A stretch of DNA of 38,035 nucleotides, from the NCBI RefSeq assembly GCF_007556705.1, contig NZ_VJOL01000025.1:1-38035 (forward strand), given 5' to 3'. This stretch comes from Tepidimonas thermarum. GTDB lineage: Bacteria; Pseudomonadota; Gammaproteobacteria; Burkholderiales; Burkholderiaceae_C. The position numbers were made by a program, and so were the translations under genes. A model generated the notes under the pieces. It worked only from the letters and a program-made list of their open reading frames with translations. It searched no databases and was not told where the DNA came from. This document shows positions 31,762 to 38,035 of the stretch, one piece after another (the first letter of the stretch is position 1; each line of letters opens with the position of its first letter).

Positions 31762-32661
31762 ATGGCCGAACGCGTGATGTTGGCCTTGGGGCCGTTTCGT
31801 TTCGAGATGGGGCAAGCGACCTACCAGAGCCTGGCCATGAGCCAGTCCTGGCGCTGGCCCGAGCAGGCGCGCATCGGGCGGGAACCTGCGCTGCAGTTCA
31901 CTGGCCGTGAGCCAGCGGAGATTCGGCTGCAGGGTGTGCTCTTTCCGGGGTTCGACGCGGGCCTCAAGCAGGTGGAGGAGATGCGTGCGCTCGCCGATCT
32001 GGGCAAACCCCTGCAACTGGTCGATGGCCTGGGCCGGGTGTGGGGGTCGTGGGTGATCGTCGAGGTCGGCGACACCCGCAGCGTGCTGATGGACGACGGT
32101 CAGCCGCGCCGGGTGGGATTCGACATGAAGCTCAAAGCGTATGGCGAGGACGAGACCGTCACCGACTACTCGGGCGGTTGGAGTCCGTTCGCGGTGTTGT
32201 CGGTCGTCGATTCGGTACTTACCGACCCCATCGGCGCGATTGATGACCTGCTCGGATCGTTGCCCGGCTTGCTGGAAGAAACGGGCACCGCCAGTGAAGT
32301 CACTTCCGTGGCCTCGGTCCATACCGCCCTGAAGGAGCTGCTCGCCGCCTTCGGCCCCAGCCTCAACGGCCTGCACAGCCAGCTGAGGTCGGCAGGGCTG
32401 ACGATCCACGCGGTCGATCCGCTGGTACAGCAGGTGATCAGCGCCGCCAACGCACCGCTGACCTCTGCTGCTGCACTGGACACACAGATCTCCGCCTTGC
32501 TCACCGCCATCAATGCGCTGTGGACCACCGCCGCCCAGATCCAGGCGCGCACCGACCCGGTGCTCTACAGCCCGCGCCACAGCGAGATCGCCGGCGAGCT
32601 CATCGCCTTGCTGGAAAAAACCCGCACCGCCTTGGTCTGGCTGCAGGAGGCCTTGCCATGA
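31762..32661 (+). CDS. U: Tail protein U (P2 gpU) with extra C-terminal half
   Basis: Residues ~1-135 match P2 gpU (MLALGPFRFEMGQATYQSLA, MSQSWRWPEQARIGREPALQ, GLGRVWGSWVIVEVGDTRSV), a tail-completion protein. P2 gpU is about 160 residues, but this protein has 299. The added part (~145-299) is mostly helical (ALKELLAAFGPSLNGLHSQL, ALLTAINALWTTAAQIQART) and is of unknown role. GGAGG (31751-31755) precedes the ATG at 31762. The stop overlaps the X start. Confidence 0.88.
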   Translation: MAERVMLALGPFRFEMGQATYQSLAMSQSWRWPEQARIGREPALQFTGREPAEIRLQGVLFPGFDAGLKQVEEMRALADLGKPLQLVDGLGRVWGSWVIVEVGDTRSVLMDDGQPRRVGFDMKLKAYGEDETVTDYSGGWSPFAVLSVVDSVLTDPIGAIDDLLGSLPGLLEETGTASEVTSVASVHTALKELLAAFGPSLNGLHSQLRSAGLTIHAVDPLVQQVISAANAPLTSAAALDTQISALLTAINALWTTAAQIQARTDPVLYSPRHSEIAGELIALLEKTRTALVWLQEALP

Positions 32662-32894
32662 CCCGTAAATCGTTCGATGCCCAGGTGCTCACTGCTCGCG
32701 AGGGCGAGATGCTCGATGCGCTGGTCTGGCGGCACTACGGCCGCCTCGATGTGCTGCCGCTGGTGCTGGAAGCCAACCGCCAACTGGCACGACTGCCGGT
32801 CGCGCAGATGCTGCGTTTGCCTGCGGGCACCCCCGTCTTTCTGCCAGCGCTCAACGACCAGCCCGTGTTGCCGCTGGTGCGCATCTGGTCGTAG
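32658..32894 (+). CDS. X: Tail protein X (P2 gpX)
   Basis: A 78-residue LysM-like protein: LTAREGEMLDALVWRHYGRL, VLEANRQLARLPVAQMLRLP, GTPVFLPAL. The family joins the tail to the baseplate hub near gpD. ATGA overlap with U. Length and position (U-X-D order) are those of P2-like phages. Confidence 0.92.
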   Translation: MTRKSFDAQVLTAREGEMLDALVWRHYGRLDVLPLVLEANRQLARLPVAQMLRLPAGTPVFLPALNDQPVLPLVRIWS

Positions 32895-32906
32895 AGGAGA
32901 CACACG

Positions 32907-33965
32907 ATGCAACCCACCTTCCTGATCCTCGCCGACCGTACCGATATCACCCGCGCCGTGGCCGACCGGCTGCTGGAGCTGGTCGTGACCGACGAAGCCG
33001 GTCTGTCCTCAGACACCTTGCGCCTGACGCTGGATGATCGACGCCGGGCCGATGGGGCGATTGCGCAACTCCCCAAGATCGGCACGGTGCTCGAAGTCTC
33101 GCTCTCCTACGCTGGCCGATCCTGGGTGGCGATGGGCAAATTCATCGTCGATGAGATCGAGATCCGCTCACCCCCAGCCACGCTGTCGGTCTCGGCCAAG
33201 GCGGCCGACATGGTCGGGCCGTTTCGCAGTCCCAAGACACGCTCATGGGATGCAACGACGCTGGGCAAACTGGTCGAGACCATCGCCGGTGAGCACGGCT
33301 ACACGCCGAAGGTCGATCCTGAGCTTGGCGCGATCCCCATCCCGCATCTGGACCAGACCGCCGAGTCGGACATGGCGCTGCTGACACGTCTGGCCGCCAA
33401 GCACGATGCCGTGGCCAAGCCCGTCGCCGGTTTCCTGGTGCTCGCCCGCCAAGGGGCGGCCAAGACCATCACCGGTCAGACGCTGCCGACGCTGCGGCTC
33501 GAACCTGAGCAGCTCGCCCAGTGGCGTTATCAGCATAGTGCGCGCAAACCGGCCGGCACCGGTAGCGCCCAAGGGGAAAACGGCCAATCCCCGCCGCAGG
33601 TCAGCACCGGCGGCACCAAGGCCTACTGGTGGGACTTCGAGAAAGGCGAGCGCCAGGAAGTGACCACCGGATCGCCGCCCTTCGAGGAAATCCGCTACGT
33701 CCATGCCACCGAGGCCGAGGCCAAGGCTGCGGCGGCCACCCGCAAGAACACCGGCGAGCGCGGCCAGGGCGAACTCAGTTTCAGCCTGCCGGGCGATCCC
33801 AGGCTGGCGGCAGAAGGCCGGCTGTCCATCAATCTGCGCCCGGGCATCCCCACGGACTGGCGCATCAAGCGCGTCGAGCACCGCCTGGGCGCCCAGGGCT
33901 ACACGACGCAAGTCGAGTGCGAGCGCTTCACCGCCGCCCCCGTTCCCATCACTGCAACCGAGTAA
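32907..33965 (+). CDS. D: Late control protein D (P2 gpD), baseplate hub
   Basis: A 352-residue hub protein of the gpD/VgrG-type fold: FLILADRTDITRAVADRLLE, VTDEAGLSSDTLRLTLDDRR, HLDQTAESDMALLTRLAAKH, VAKPVAGFLVLARQGAAKTI. It forms the base of the spike and links tube and V. AGAGGAG ribosome site upstream. It ends the tail operon just before the lysis genes. Confidence 0.94.
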   Translation: MQPTFLILADRTDITRAVADRLLELVVTDEAGLSSDTLRLTLDDRRRADGAIAQLPKIGTVLEVSLSYAGRSWVAMGKFIVDEIEIRSPPATLSVSAKAADMVGPFRSPKTRSWDATTLGKLVETIAGEHGYTPKVDPELGAIPIPHLDQTAESDMALLTRLAAKHDAVAKPVAGFLVLARQGAAKTITGQTLPTLRLEPEQLAQWRYQHSARKPAGTGSAQGENGQSPPQVSTGGTKAYWWDFEKGERQEVTTGSPPFEEIRYVHATEAEAKAAAATRKNTGERGQGELSFSLPGDPRLAAEGRLSINLRPGIPTDWRIKRVEHRLGAQGYTTQVECERFTAAPVPITATE

Positions 33966-33975
33966 GGAGGCCGCC

Positions 33976-34293
33976 GTGCCAGACAAAGATCCTTCGACCT
34001 ACGGCCTGATCACCTACCTGTGGGTGACGGGACTCGCCGCCTGGGGTGGCCTCGTCAATTTCTATCGCAAGGTGAAGTCCGGCGAGACCCGGGCTTTCAA
34101 CGTGGTGGAGCTCATCGGCGAGATCGCCACAAGTGCGTTTGCCGGGCTCATCACCTTCTGGCTGTGCGAGGCCGCGCAGTTCAATCCGCTGGTCACCGCT
34201 GCGCTGGTCGGTATCTCCGGCCACATGGGCGGCCAGGCCATCTACCAACTGGAGCGCTGGGCGCAGACGCGTCTTGGCAAGGGGCGGCCATGA
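33976..34293 (+). CDS. Holin, LydA-type (holin superfamily III)
   Basis: A 105-residue membrane protein with hydrophobic segments at about residues 9-25 (LITYLWVTGLAAWGGL), 48-66 (ATSAFAGLITFWLCEA) and 72-88 (PLVTAALVGISGHMGG), and a basic C-terminus. The pattern matches LydA-type phage holins, which open the inner membrane for the endolysin. The GTG start at 33976 is set by AAGGAGG (33964-33970) 5 bases upstream. Overlaps the endolysin gene by 4 bases. Confidence 0.85.
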   Translation: MPDKDPSTYGLITYLWVTGLAAWGGLVNFYRKVKSGETRAFNVVELIGEIATSAFAGLITFWLCEAAQFNPLVTAALVGISGHMGGQAIYQLERWAQTRLGKGRP

Positions 34294-34808
34294 ACGCCAT
34301 CGACACCATCCTCGACGAGATCATCCGCCGTGAAGGCGGCTACGTGAACCATCCTGCCGACCGGGGCGGGCCGACGAACTTCGGCATCACCGCGCAGACG
34401 CTGGGCAACTGGCGCCAGCTCGGTCGCCCGGCCACCGCTGCCGAAGTCCAGGCGCTGACGGAAACCGAGGCCCGTGCCATCTACCGCCAGCAGTACATCA
34501 CCGGCCCCGGGTTCGAGGCCGTTACCCATCCGGCGCTGCTGCATCTGCTGGTGGATGCGGCGGTGCATTCTGGGCCGAAGCGGGCGGTGCAGTGGCTGCA
34601 GACGGCGCTCGGTGTCGCTGCTGACGGCGTGATCGGTCCCAAGACCCGGGCGGCATTGGCTGCGGCTGACCAAGGTGTGCTCTACGGCAAGGTGCTGGGG
34701 CAGCGCTTACGCCATCTCGGACGGCTGATCACCAACGATCCGAAGCAGTCGGCATTCGCGGCTGGCTGGATGAACCGGATGGCGGAGTTCGTGGAGGGCA
34801 CGGTATGA
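34290..34808 (+). CDS. Endolysin, glycoside hydrolase family 108
   Basis: A 172-residue peptidoglycan-cleaving enzyme. The GH108 signature REGGYVNHPADRGGPTNFGI is at residues 14-33, with catalytic Glu15. The C-terminal part (~100-172; LQTALGVAADGVIGPKTRAA) is a small peptidoglycan-binding domain (PG_binding_3). No signal peptide, so export depends on a holin. ATGA overlaps with both flanking genes. Confidence 0.95.
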   Translation: MNAIDTILDEIIRREGGYVNHPADRGGPTNFGITAQTLGNWRQLGRPATAAEVQALTETEARAIYRQQYITGPGFEAVTHPALLHLLVDAAVHSGPKRAVQWLQTALGVAADGVIGPKTRAALAAADQGVLYGKVLGQRLRHLGRLITNDPKQSAFAAGWMNRMAEFVEGTV

Positions 34809-35233
34809 CCCCGATACTCACCACCTTGGCGCCGGGCCTGCTGGAAGCCGGCAGCCGACTCATCGACCGCCTGGTGCCTGACCCAGCCGAACGCGAGAAA
34901 GCCAAGCTCGCGCTGCTGCAGGCCGAGGGGCAGCTGGCGCTGCAGGAGATGCAGACCAGCCTCTCGGCGATCCTGGCTGAGGCCAACTCGGCCGACCCCT
35001 GGACCAGCCGGGTACGGCCGACGTTTCTGTATGTGATCTACGGCGTGATCCTGCTGTGCGTGATGGGCGCCATCATGGGCATCTGGTGGCCGACGCACGT
35101 CTTCCAGGCAGCGGAGAACTTGAACAAACTGCTGGGCGCGGTGCCCGAGAGCCTGTGGTGGCTCTTCGGTGCCGGCTACCTCGGCTACACCGGGGCGAGG
35201 AGCTTCGACAAGTGGCGTGGGCAGGCTCGCTGA
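34805..35233 (+). CDS. 3TM-type phage holin (GTA_holin_3TM family)
   Basis: A 142-residue protein: N-terminal helix, a charged helical stretch (PAEREKAKLALLQAEGQLAL), ADPWTSRVRPTFLYVIYGVI, then hydrophobic segments (YVIYGVILLCVMGAIMGIWW and LWWLFGAGYLGYTGARS). The SRVRPT...WWLFGAGYLGYTGAR pattern is characteristic of this holin family, first noted in gene transfer agents. A second membrane protein in the lysis cassette; it could be the holin or an antiholin. No spanin pair seen. Confidence 0.87.
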   Translation: MTPILTTLAPGLLEAGSRLIDRLVPDPAEREKAKLALLQAEGQLALQEMQTSLSAILAEANSADPWTSRVRPTFLYVIYGVILLCVMGAIMGIWWPTHVFQAAENLNKLLGAVPESLWWLFGAGYLGYTGARSFDKWRGQAR

Positions 35234-35267
35234 CCGGTGCTGCCGGGCATGACAACCTGAAACGACG

Positions 35268-35315
35268 ATCCCCCGATCTCACTGCCTTCACGGGTGGTGG
35301 GGTCGGGGGATTTTT
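35268..35315 (+). terminator. Intrinsic terminator of the late/lysis operon
   Basis: ATCCCCCGATC (35268-35278) pairs with GGTCGGGGGAT (35301-35311; one G-T pair), followed by TTTTTG. It lies 35 bases after the last lysis gene and is the clearest terminator in the window. Confidence 0.85.
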
Positions 35316-35343
35316 GCTTTGTATTGGGATGCGCCGGTAAAAT
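35314..35343 (+). promoter_or_regulatory. Candidate promoter of the Abi/HEPN gene and its leader
   Basis: TTGCTT (35314-35319) and TAAAAT (35338-35343) are 18 bp apart, immediately after the late terminator. A start near 35350 would give a leader of about 180 nt. The -10 is good and the -35 is weak. Confidence 0.45.
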
Positions 35344-35530
35344 GACGGCTTGGACAGGGGATGGATTCGTAATTTTCCGACCCCAGAAAAGACTAACCCC
35401 GGGTTCATCACCAGTCTCATTGGAGACTGGGAGAGGAATAGCCCGGGGACTGCTGACGAAGTATAACACACCTCCGCCACCGATTGCCAGTCCCCGCTGT
35501 GCCTTGACGGCGAGGTAGAGAGGGCAATCC
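35344..35530 (+). ncRNA. Candidate structured leader or small RNA upstream of the Abi/HEPN gene
   Basis: Several stems are possible. (1) CCAGTCTC (35411-35418) with GAGACTGG (35423-35430), loop ATTG, perfect. (2) CCCCGGG (35397-35403) with CCCGGGG (35442-35448), enclosing stem 1. (3) GGGGACTG (35445-35452) with CAGTCCCC (35488-35495), which competes with stem 2 for the same GGGG. A long leader with mutually exclusive stems is unusual for a moron gene. Rfam lists an 'AbiF RNA' associated with Abi_2-type genes, so a regulatory or antitoxin-like RNA is plausible. I cannot match it to that family by eye. Confidence 0.45.
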
Positions 35531-36247
35531 ATGCAACAGACAGGCTCCGGCAGCCAAGCAGCACCGACCCTCTCGAGCACGACGATCACCTGGTCGGAGC
35601 TCGAGGCTGCCTTTGCGCCTGAGCGCTTGGCGCCTTACCTGAACCACTCGGGGGGTGACCGCGACCGGGCGGTGGCACTCTACCTCTGGAACATCGCCCT
35701 GTGTGAGAGTCTGTATCCCTTGCTCAACCTGAGTGAAATCACGTTACGCAATCGGTTCCATCAGGTGCTCAGCCAGCATTTCCAGCGACTGGACTGGTAC
35801 GACGACGCGTGGCTGGATCAGCGGGATGCATCCAAGGTGTTGGAGGCCAAGCAGAAGATTGCTCGTCACCGGCTGAGTCCGACACCCGGGCGCGTGGTGG
35901 CCGAGTTGACGTTCGGATTCTGGACCAGCTTGCTCGACGTTCGCTACGAACGCAGCCGGGTTCTCTGGCCTGCCTTGGCGCCGAAGATTTTCAGCAACGC
36001 GCCTCGCAAGCTGCGCACCCGAAAAGATCAGTCTCCTTATGCAGCTCGACTGCGCACCCTGCGCAACCGGGTGTTCCACCACGAGCCGGTCTGGCACTGG
36101 CCCAATCTGCCGGCAGTGGTCAGGGAATCGGAAACCTGGCTACTCTGGTTGAATCCTGACATTGCCCGCTTGCACAGTCTGCTGGATCGCTTTCACAGCA
36201 TCCACGCGGCCGGCCCAGGTGGTATGCCGAGCATCAAGGCGGTGTGA
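35531..36247 (+). CDS. Abi-like protein with HEPN RNase motif (abortive infection)
   Basis: A 238-residue soluble protein of the Abi_2/AbiF-like superfamily. N-terminal helices (ALYLWNIALCESLYPLLNLS, EITLRNRFHQVLSQHF), then LTFGFWTSLLDVRYERSRVL, and the signature RNRVFHHEP at residues 178-186 with the HEPN pattern R178-x4-H183. HEPN proteins cut RNA; in abortive infection they stop growth of infected cells, protecting the lysogen population from other phages. The gene stands alone between the late terminator and the integrase, behind its own candidate promoter and leader. The GGC-rich surroundings show no sign of decay. Confidence 0.82.
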   Translation: MQQTGSGSQAAPTLSSTTITWSELEAAFAPERLAPYLNHSGGDRDRAVALYLWNIALCESLYPLLNLSEITLRNRFHQVLSQHFQRLDWYDDAWLDQRDASKVLEAKQKIARHRLSPTPGRVVAELTFGFWTSLLDVRYERSRVLWPALAPKIFSNAPRKLRTRKDQSPYAARLRTLRNRVFHHEPVWHWPNLPAVVRESETWLLWLNPDIARLHSLLDRFHSIHAAGPGGMPSIKAV

Positions 36248-36281
36248 TGGTATCGGTACTGGGCATCCAAGTGCCCAGCCC

Positions 36282-36314
36282 AAAAGCAAAAGCGCGACAG
36301 CAATGTGTCGCGCT
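36282..36314 (-). terminator. Intrinsic terminator of the integrase gene
   Basis: Read on the minus strand, AGCGCGACA and TGTCGCGCT (36306-36314 and 36291-36299, 9-bp perfect arms) are followed by TTTTGCTTTT (36282-36291). It lies 28 bases after the integrase stop. In the plus direction no T-run follows, so it mainly stops integrase transcripts. A second small hairpin (CTGGGCA/TGCCCAG, 36259-36278) lies beyond it. Confidence 0.78.
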
Positions 36315-36341
36315 CTTGTCGGGCCTTGTCGGGCTGGGCCG

Positions 36342-37565
36342 TCACATAGTGGCCACTGCCTCCTGTCCCTGACTCGCCGCCGCCACCGTCCGTCCCACCC
36401 TGGCTCCGGCGACCACATTCCCCACCACGTTGACCGCTTCCAACATCGCCTGCGGTGACAGGTGCGCGTAGCGCATCGTCACCTTGGGATCGTGGTGCCC
36501 CAGGAGCTTCTGCACCTCATACAGCGACCGCCCGGCATTGACCAGGAAACTCGCATAACTGTGGCGCAGGTCGTGCAGCCGCACCTCGCCCAAGCCCACC
36601 TTCTTCCTGATCGAGTCCCAGGCGTAGAAGATCGACACTGGCGGCTTCTTGGTCTTCGGATTGAAGAACACCCAGGGGATGTCGTCCTGCCGAGGTAGCG
36701 ACAGCAGCAATTCCACCGCCGCATCGGAGAGCGGAATGTGGCGCGGTTTTTTCGACTTCGAGCGCGCCGCCGGCACCGTCAACATCCGCCGGTTGAAATC
36801 GATCTCGTCCCAGCGGGCATCCAGAATCTCCCGCTTCCTCGCCCCGGTGTAGAGCAGCAGCCGGATCACCTGGCCCACCTGCACATTGCGGTTGGTGTCC
36901 AGCTCATCAAACAGCCGCTGCACCTCCTCGGTCGTCAGGTACCGCTCCCGGGCACCGTGGTCCTCAAAGGGCTCGACGCCATCGCAGGGGTTGCTCTTGG
37001 GCGGCAGGATGTCCCAGCGGATCGCGCAGTTGTAGATGAACTTCATCAGCACGATCATCCGATTGCAGGTTCCAGCTGCGTAGCCCTTCTCGAACACCGC
37101 GTGGTGGAAGGCCACCACGTCGGAGCGGGTGATCCGATTCATCCGGAAATCGGCAAACACCGGCAGCAGATGATTGCGCAGCATCGTCTCATCCGTCTCC
37201 CAGCTGCGCTTCCTCGTCTTGGCGTAGGGCAGATACCGCTCGGCCACGAAATCCCCGAAGGTCGGCACATCCTTGAAGCGATGGCTCTCCACCTTGGGAT
37301 CGCCACCCTCGGTGACCATCTGCTTCATCTTGTGCGCCTTGGCCCGGGCGTCCGACACCGAAATCTCATCGGCCCGGCCAATCCGGTTCAGTCGCACCTT
37401 GCCGGCCGCATCGCGGTAGCGGAAGTAGAAGGTCGCTCCGCCACTGGCGCGATGCTCCAGCAAGAAGCCCTTGATCTCCGTATCGAAGTAACTCACGGCC
37501 CCGGAGGCAGGCTCGCGACCTGGCAGGGTCGCCAGGAATTCGGTCGTCAACGCTTGTGCTGGCAT
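36342..37565 (-). CDS. Tyrosine-type phage integrase
   Basis: A 407-residue site-specific recombinase. An N-terminal DUF4102-like arm-binding domain (residues ~1-90, VSYFDTEIKGFLLEHRASGG) is followed by a SAM-like core-binding domain (~105-200) and the catalytic domain with R243 (YTGARKREI), H331-x-x-R334 (HDLRHS), H357 (LGHHDP) and Tyr366 (TMRYAHLS). All key residues are present, so it should be active. GAGGAG precedes the start at 37565. The attachment site is expected near 37566-37690, but I see no matching repeat elsewhere in the window. Confidence 0.96.
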   Translation of the reverse strand: MPAQALTTEFLATLPGREPASGAVSYFDTEIKGFLLEHRASGGATFYFRYRDAAGKVRLNRIGRADEISVSDARAKAHKMKQMVTEGGDPKVESHRFKDVPTFGDFVAERYLPYAKTRKRSWETDETMLRNHLLPVFADFRMNRITRSDVVAFHHAVFEKGYAAGTCNRMIVLMKFIYNCAIRWDILPPKSNPCDGVEPFEDHGARERYLTTEEVQRLFDELDTNRNVQVGQVIRLLLYTGARKREILDARWDEIDFNRRMLTVPAARSKSKKPRHIPLSDAAVELLLSLPRQDDIPWVFFNPKTKKPPVSIFYAWDSIRKKVGLGEVRLHDLRHSYASFLVNAGRSLYEVQKLLGHHDPKVTMRYAHLSPQAMLEAVNVVGNVVAGARVGRTVAAASQGQEAVATM

Positions 37566-37689
37566 CGTCGTGCTCCTCTATCAATTGAGGGTCATATTAC
37601 GATACAATGCGCCGGAAAGGACACAAAAAGCGTCCGATAGACCAGAATATTTACCTACCAAGACCGGGCAAGAAAGAAGAGGAGTCGAC

Positions 37690-37815
37690 CATGATCGACG
37701 GAAGACAGATCCGTGCCGCACGCGCGATGCTGGGCTGGAGCCGGGAGGACCTGCTCAAGGCCTCGGGCATCTCGATGTCGGCACTGCTGCGCATGGAAGG
37801 AGCGCTGGCCGACAA
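37690..37815 (+). pseudogene. Helix-turn-helix regulator truncated by an insertion sequence
   Basis: The ATG at 37690 (GAGGAG upstream) starts a XRE-like protein: MIDGRQIRAARAMLGWSRED, LLKASGISMSALLRMEGALA. After 42 residues the sequence enters the IS end at 37816. The reading frame happens to stay open through the IS to the window edge (LCIVLSVNSILPVVCWAG...), giving a nonsense fusion. Intact relatives have about 65-100 residues, so the C-terminal half is lost or lies beyond the IS. Confidence 0.7.
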
Positions 37816-37854
37816 GTTGTGTATCGTTCTTTCTGTAAATTCCATTTTGCCGGT

Positions 37855-37911
37855 TGTCTGCTGGGCGGGGATCTCCGGCGCTACGCGCCTACGCTCCCCG
37901 CCCAGCAGACA
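37855..37911. repeat. 16-bp-arm hairpin in the IS leader
   Basis: TGTCTGCTGGGCGGGG (37855-37870) pairs perfectly with CCCCGCCCAGCAGACA (37896-37911) around a 25-base loop. Between the IS end and the transposase start, such hairpins usually block read-through transcription from outside, or hide the transposase start in long transcripts. Confidence 0.75.
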
Positions 37912-37961
37912 GCGCGAGGGTGGGTCTGACGCCATGACTTCGAGAAAGGAGTGTAACCCTC

Positions 37962-38035
37962 ATGGCAATACGAGTCGAAACCAACCCCTTGGAAGCCGCT
38001 TATGCGATCTTGCTCGAGAACGGACTGGATGGCGC
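37962..38035 (+). CDS. Transposase, IS256-like (partial, runs off the window)
   Basis: ATG at 37962 with AAGGAG (37946-37951) 10 bases upstream. Only 24 codons are present, MAIRVETNPLEAAYAILLEN then GLDG. This beginning resembles the N-terminus of a group of IS256/mutator-type transposases. DDE residues lie outside the window, so activity cannot be judged. Confidence 0.6.
   Translation, partial: MAIRVETNPLEAAYAILLENGLDG

Larger units (their letters stand above)
37816..38035 (+). mobile_element. Left part of an IS256-like insertion sequence
   Basis: The element starts inside the helix-turn-helix gene with the 25-bp end (37816-37840) also found at 13174-13198. A long hairpin follows (37855-37911), then a transposase start at 37962. 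The element runs past the window edge. The transposase N-terminus resembles IS256-family (mutator-type) enzymes; the family call rests on 24 residues. Confidence 0.65.

Noticed and set aside
37566-37689. Prophage attachment site or tRNA next to the integrase
   Set aside because: No tRNA-like sequence and no matching direct repeat elsewhere in the window; the other prophage end is outside.
1-38035. CRISPR arrays, tRNA or rRNA genes
   Set aside because: None seen on either strand; the only short repeats are the tandem GGTGGTCA units, the leader repeats and the IS ends.

Overview
The window is most of the late half of a temperate, tailed-phage genome (prophage) in a GC-rich bacterium. Codon use and gene families suggest a proteobacterium, probably beta; that is an inference and no host marker gene is visible. 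The virion looks chimeric. The head and packaging genes are lambda-like: Nu1-type small terminase, GpA-type large terminase, gpW-like joiner, lambda-type portal, S49 protease with an internal scaffold start, gpD-like decoration protein, gpE-like capsid, FII-like joiner. The tail is a contractile P2-type tail: V, PAAR spike tip, W/gp25, J, I, sheath, tube, E/E', tape measure, U, X, D.

Layout. 1-342: noncoding, with a 20-bp palindrome on a possible promoter and a tandem GGTGGTCA array next to the small terminase gene, which is where a cos region would be expected. 343-7245: the two terminase subunits, normally adjacent, are separated by a roughly 6.3-kb accessory island. It holds two ParB-like/DNA methyltransferase fusions, a YefM-YoeB toxin-antitoxin pair on the opposite strand between them, a small membrane protein, and a minus-strand array of seven small genes (including a DUF3489 protein and a 44-codon gene). 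Four of the intervals in that array carry the same leader-like repeat. 7246-15164: head genes, interrupted after the large terminase by a minus-strand RelE/NadS-like toxin-antitoxin pair with its own promoter and operator. 15161-26038: baseplate and distal tail (adhesin) module, with several proteins of unknown fold. 26118-33965: sheath to late-control gene D. 33976-35233: lysis genes (LydA-type holin, GH108 endolysin, 3TM-type holin), closed by a strong terminator. 35316-36247: an Abi-like HEPN protein behind a promoter and a highly foldable, roughly 180-nt leader. 36342-37565: tyrosine integrase on the minus strand. 37690-38035: a HTH gene cut off by the left end of an IS256-like insertion sequence whose transposase runs out of the window.

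How it fits together. The plus-strand genes from 7246 to 35233 are tightly packed, often with ATGA or TGATG overlaps, and form a late morphogenesis and lysis transcription unit ending at the terminator near 35268-35315. Extra genes (methyltransferases, two type II toxin-antitoxin pairs, the Abi/HEPN gene) sit as independent 'morons' and most likely serve the lysogen: DNA modification, stability, and exclusion of other phages.

The most notable items are: (i) the Abi/HEPN gene with its structured leader; (ii) a 25-bp IS end left inside the 3' end of the decoration-protein gene, identical to the end of the IS at 37816; (iii) the leader-repeat gene array between the terminase subunits; (iv) a P2-like T6G -1 frameshift site in the tail chaperone gene; and (v) a Nu3-like internal start in the protease gene.
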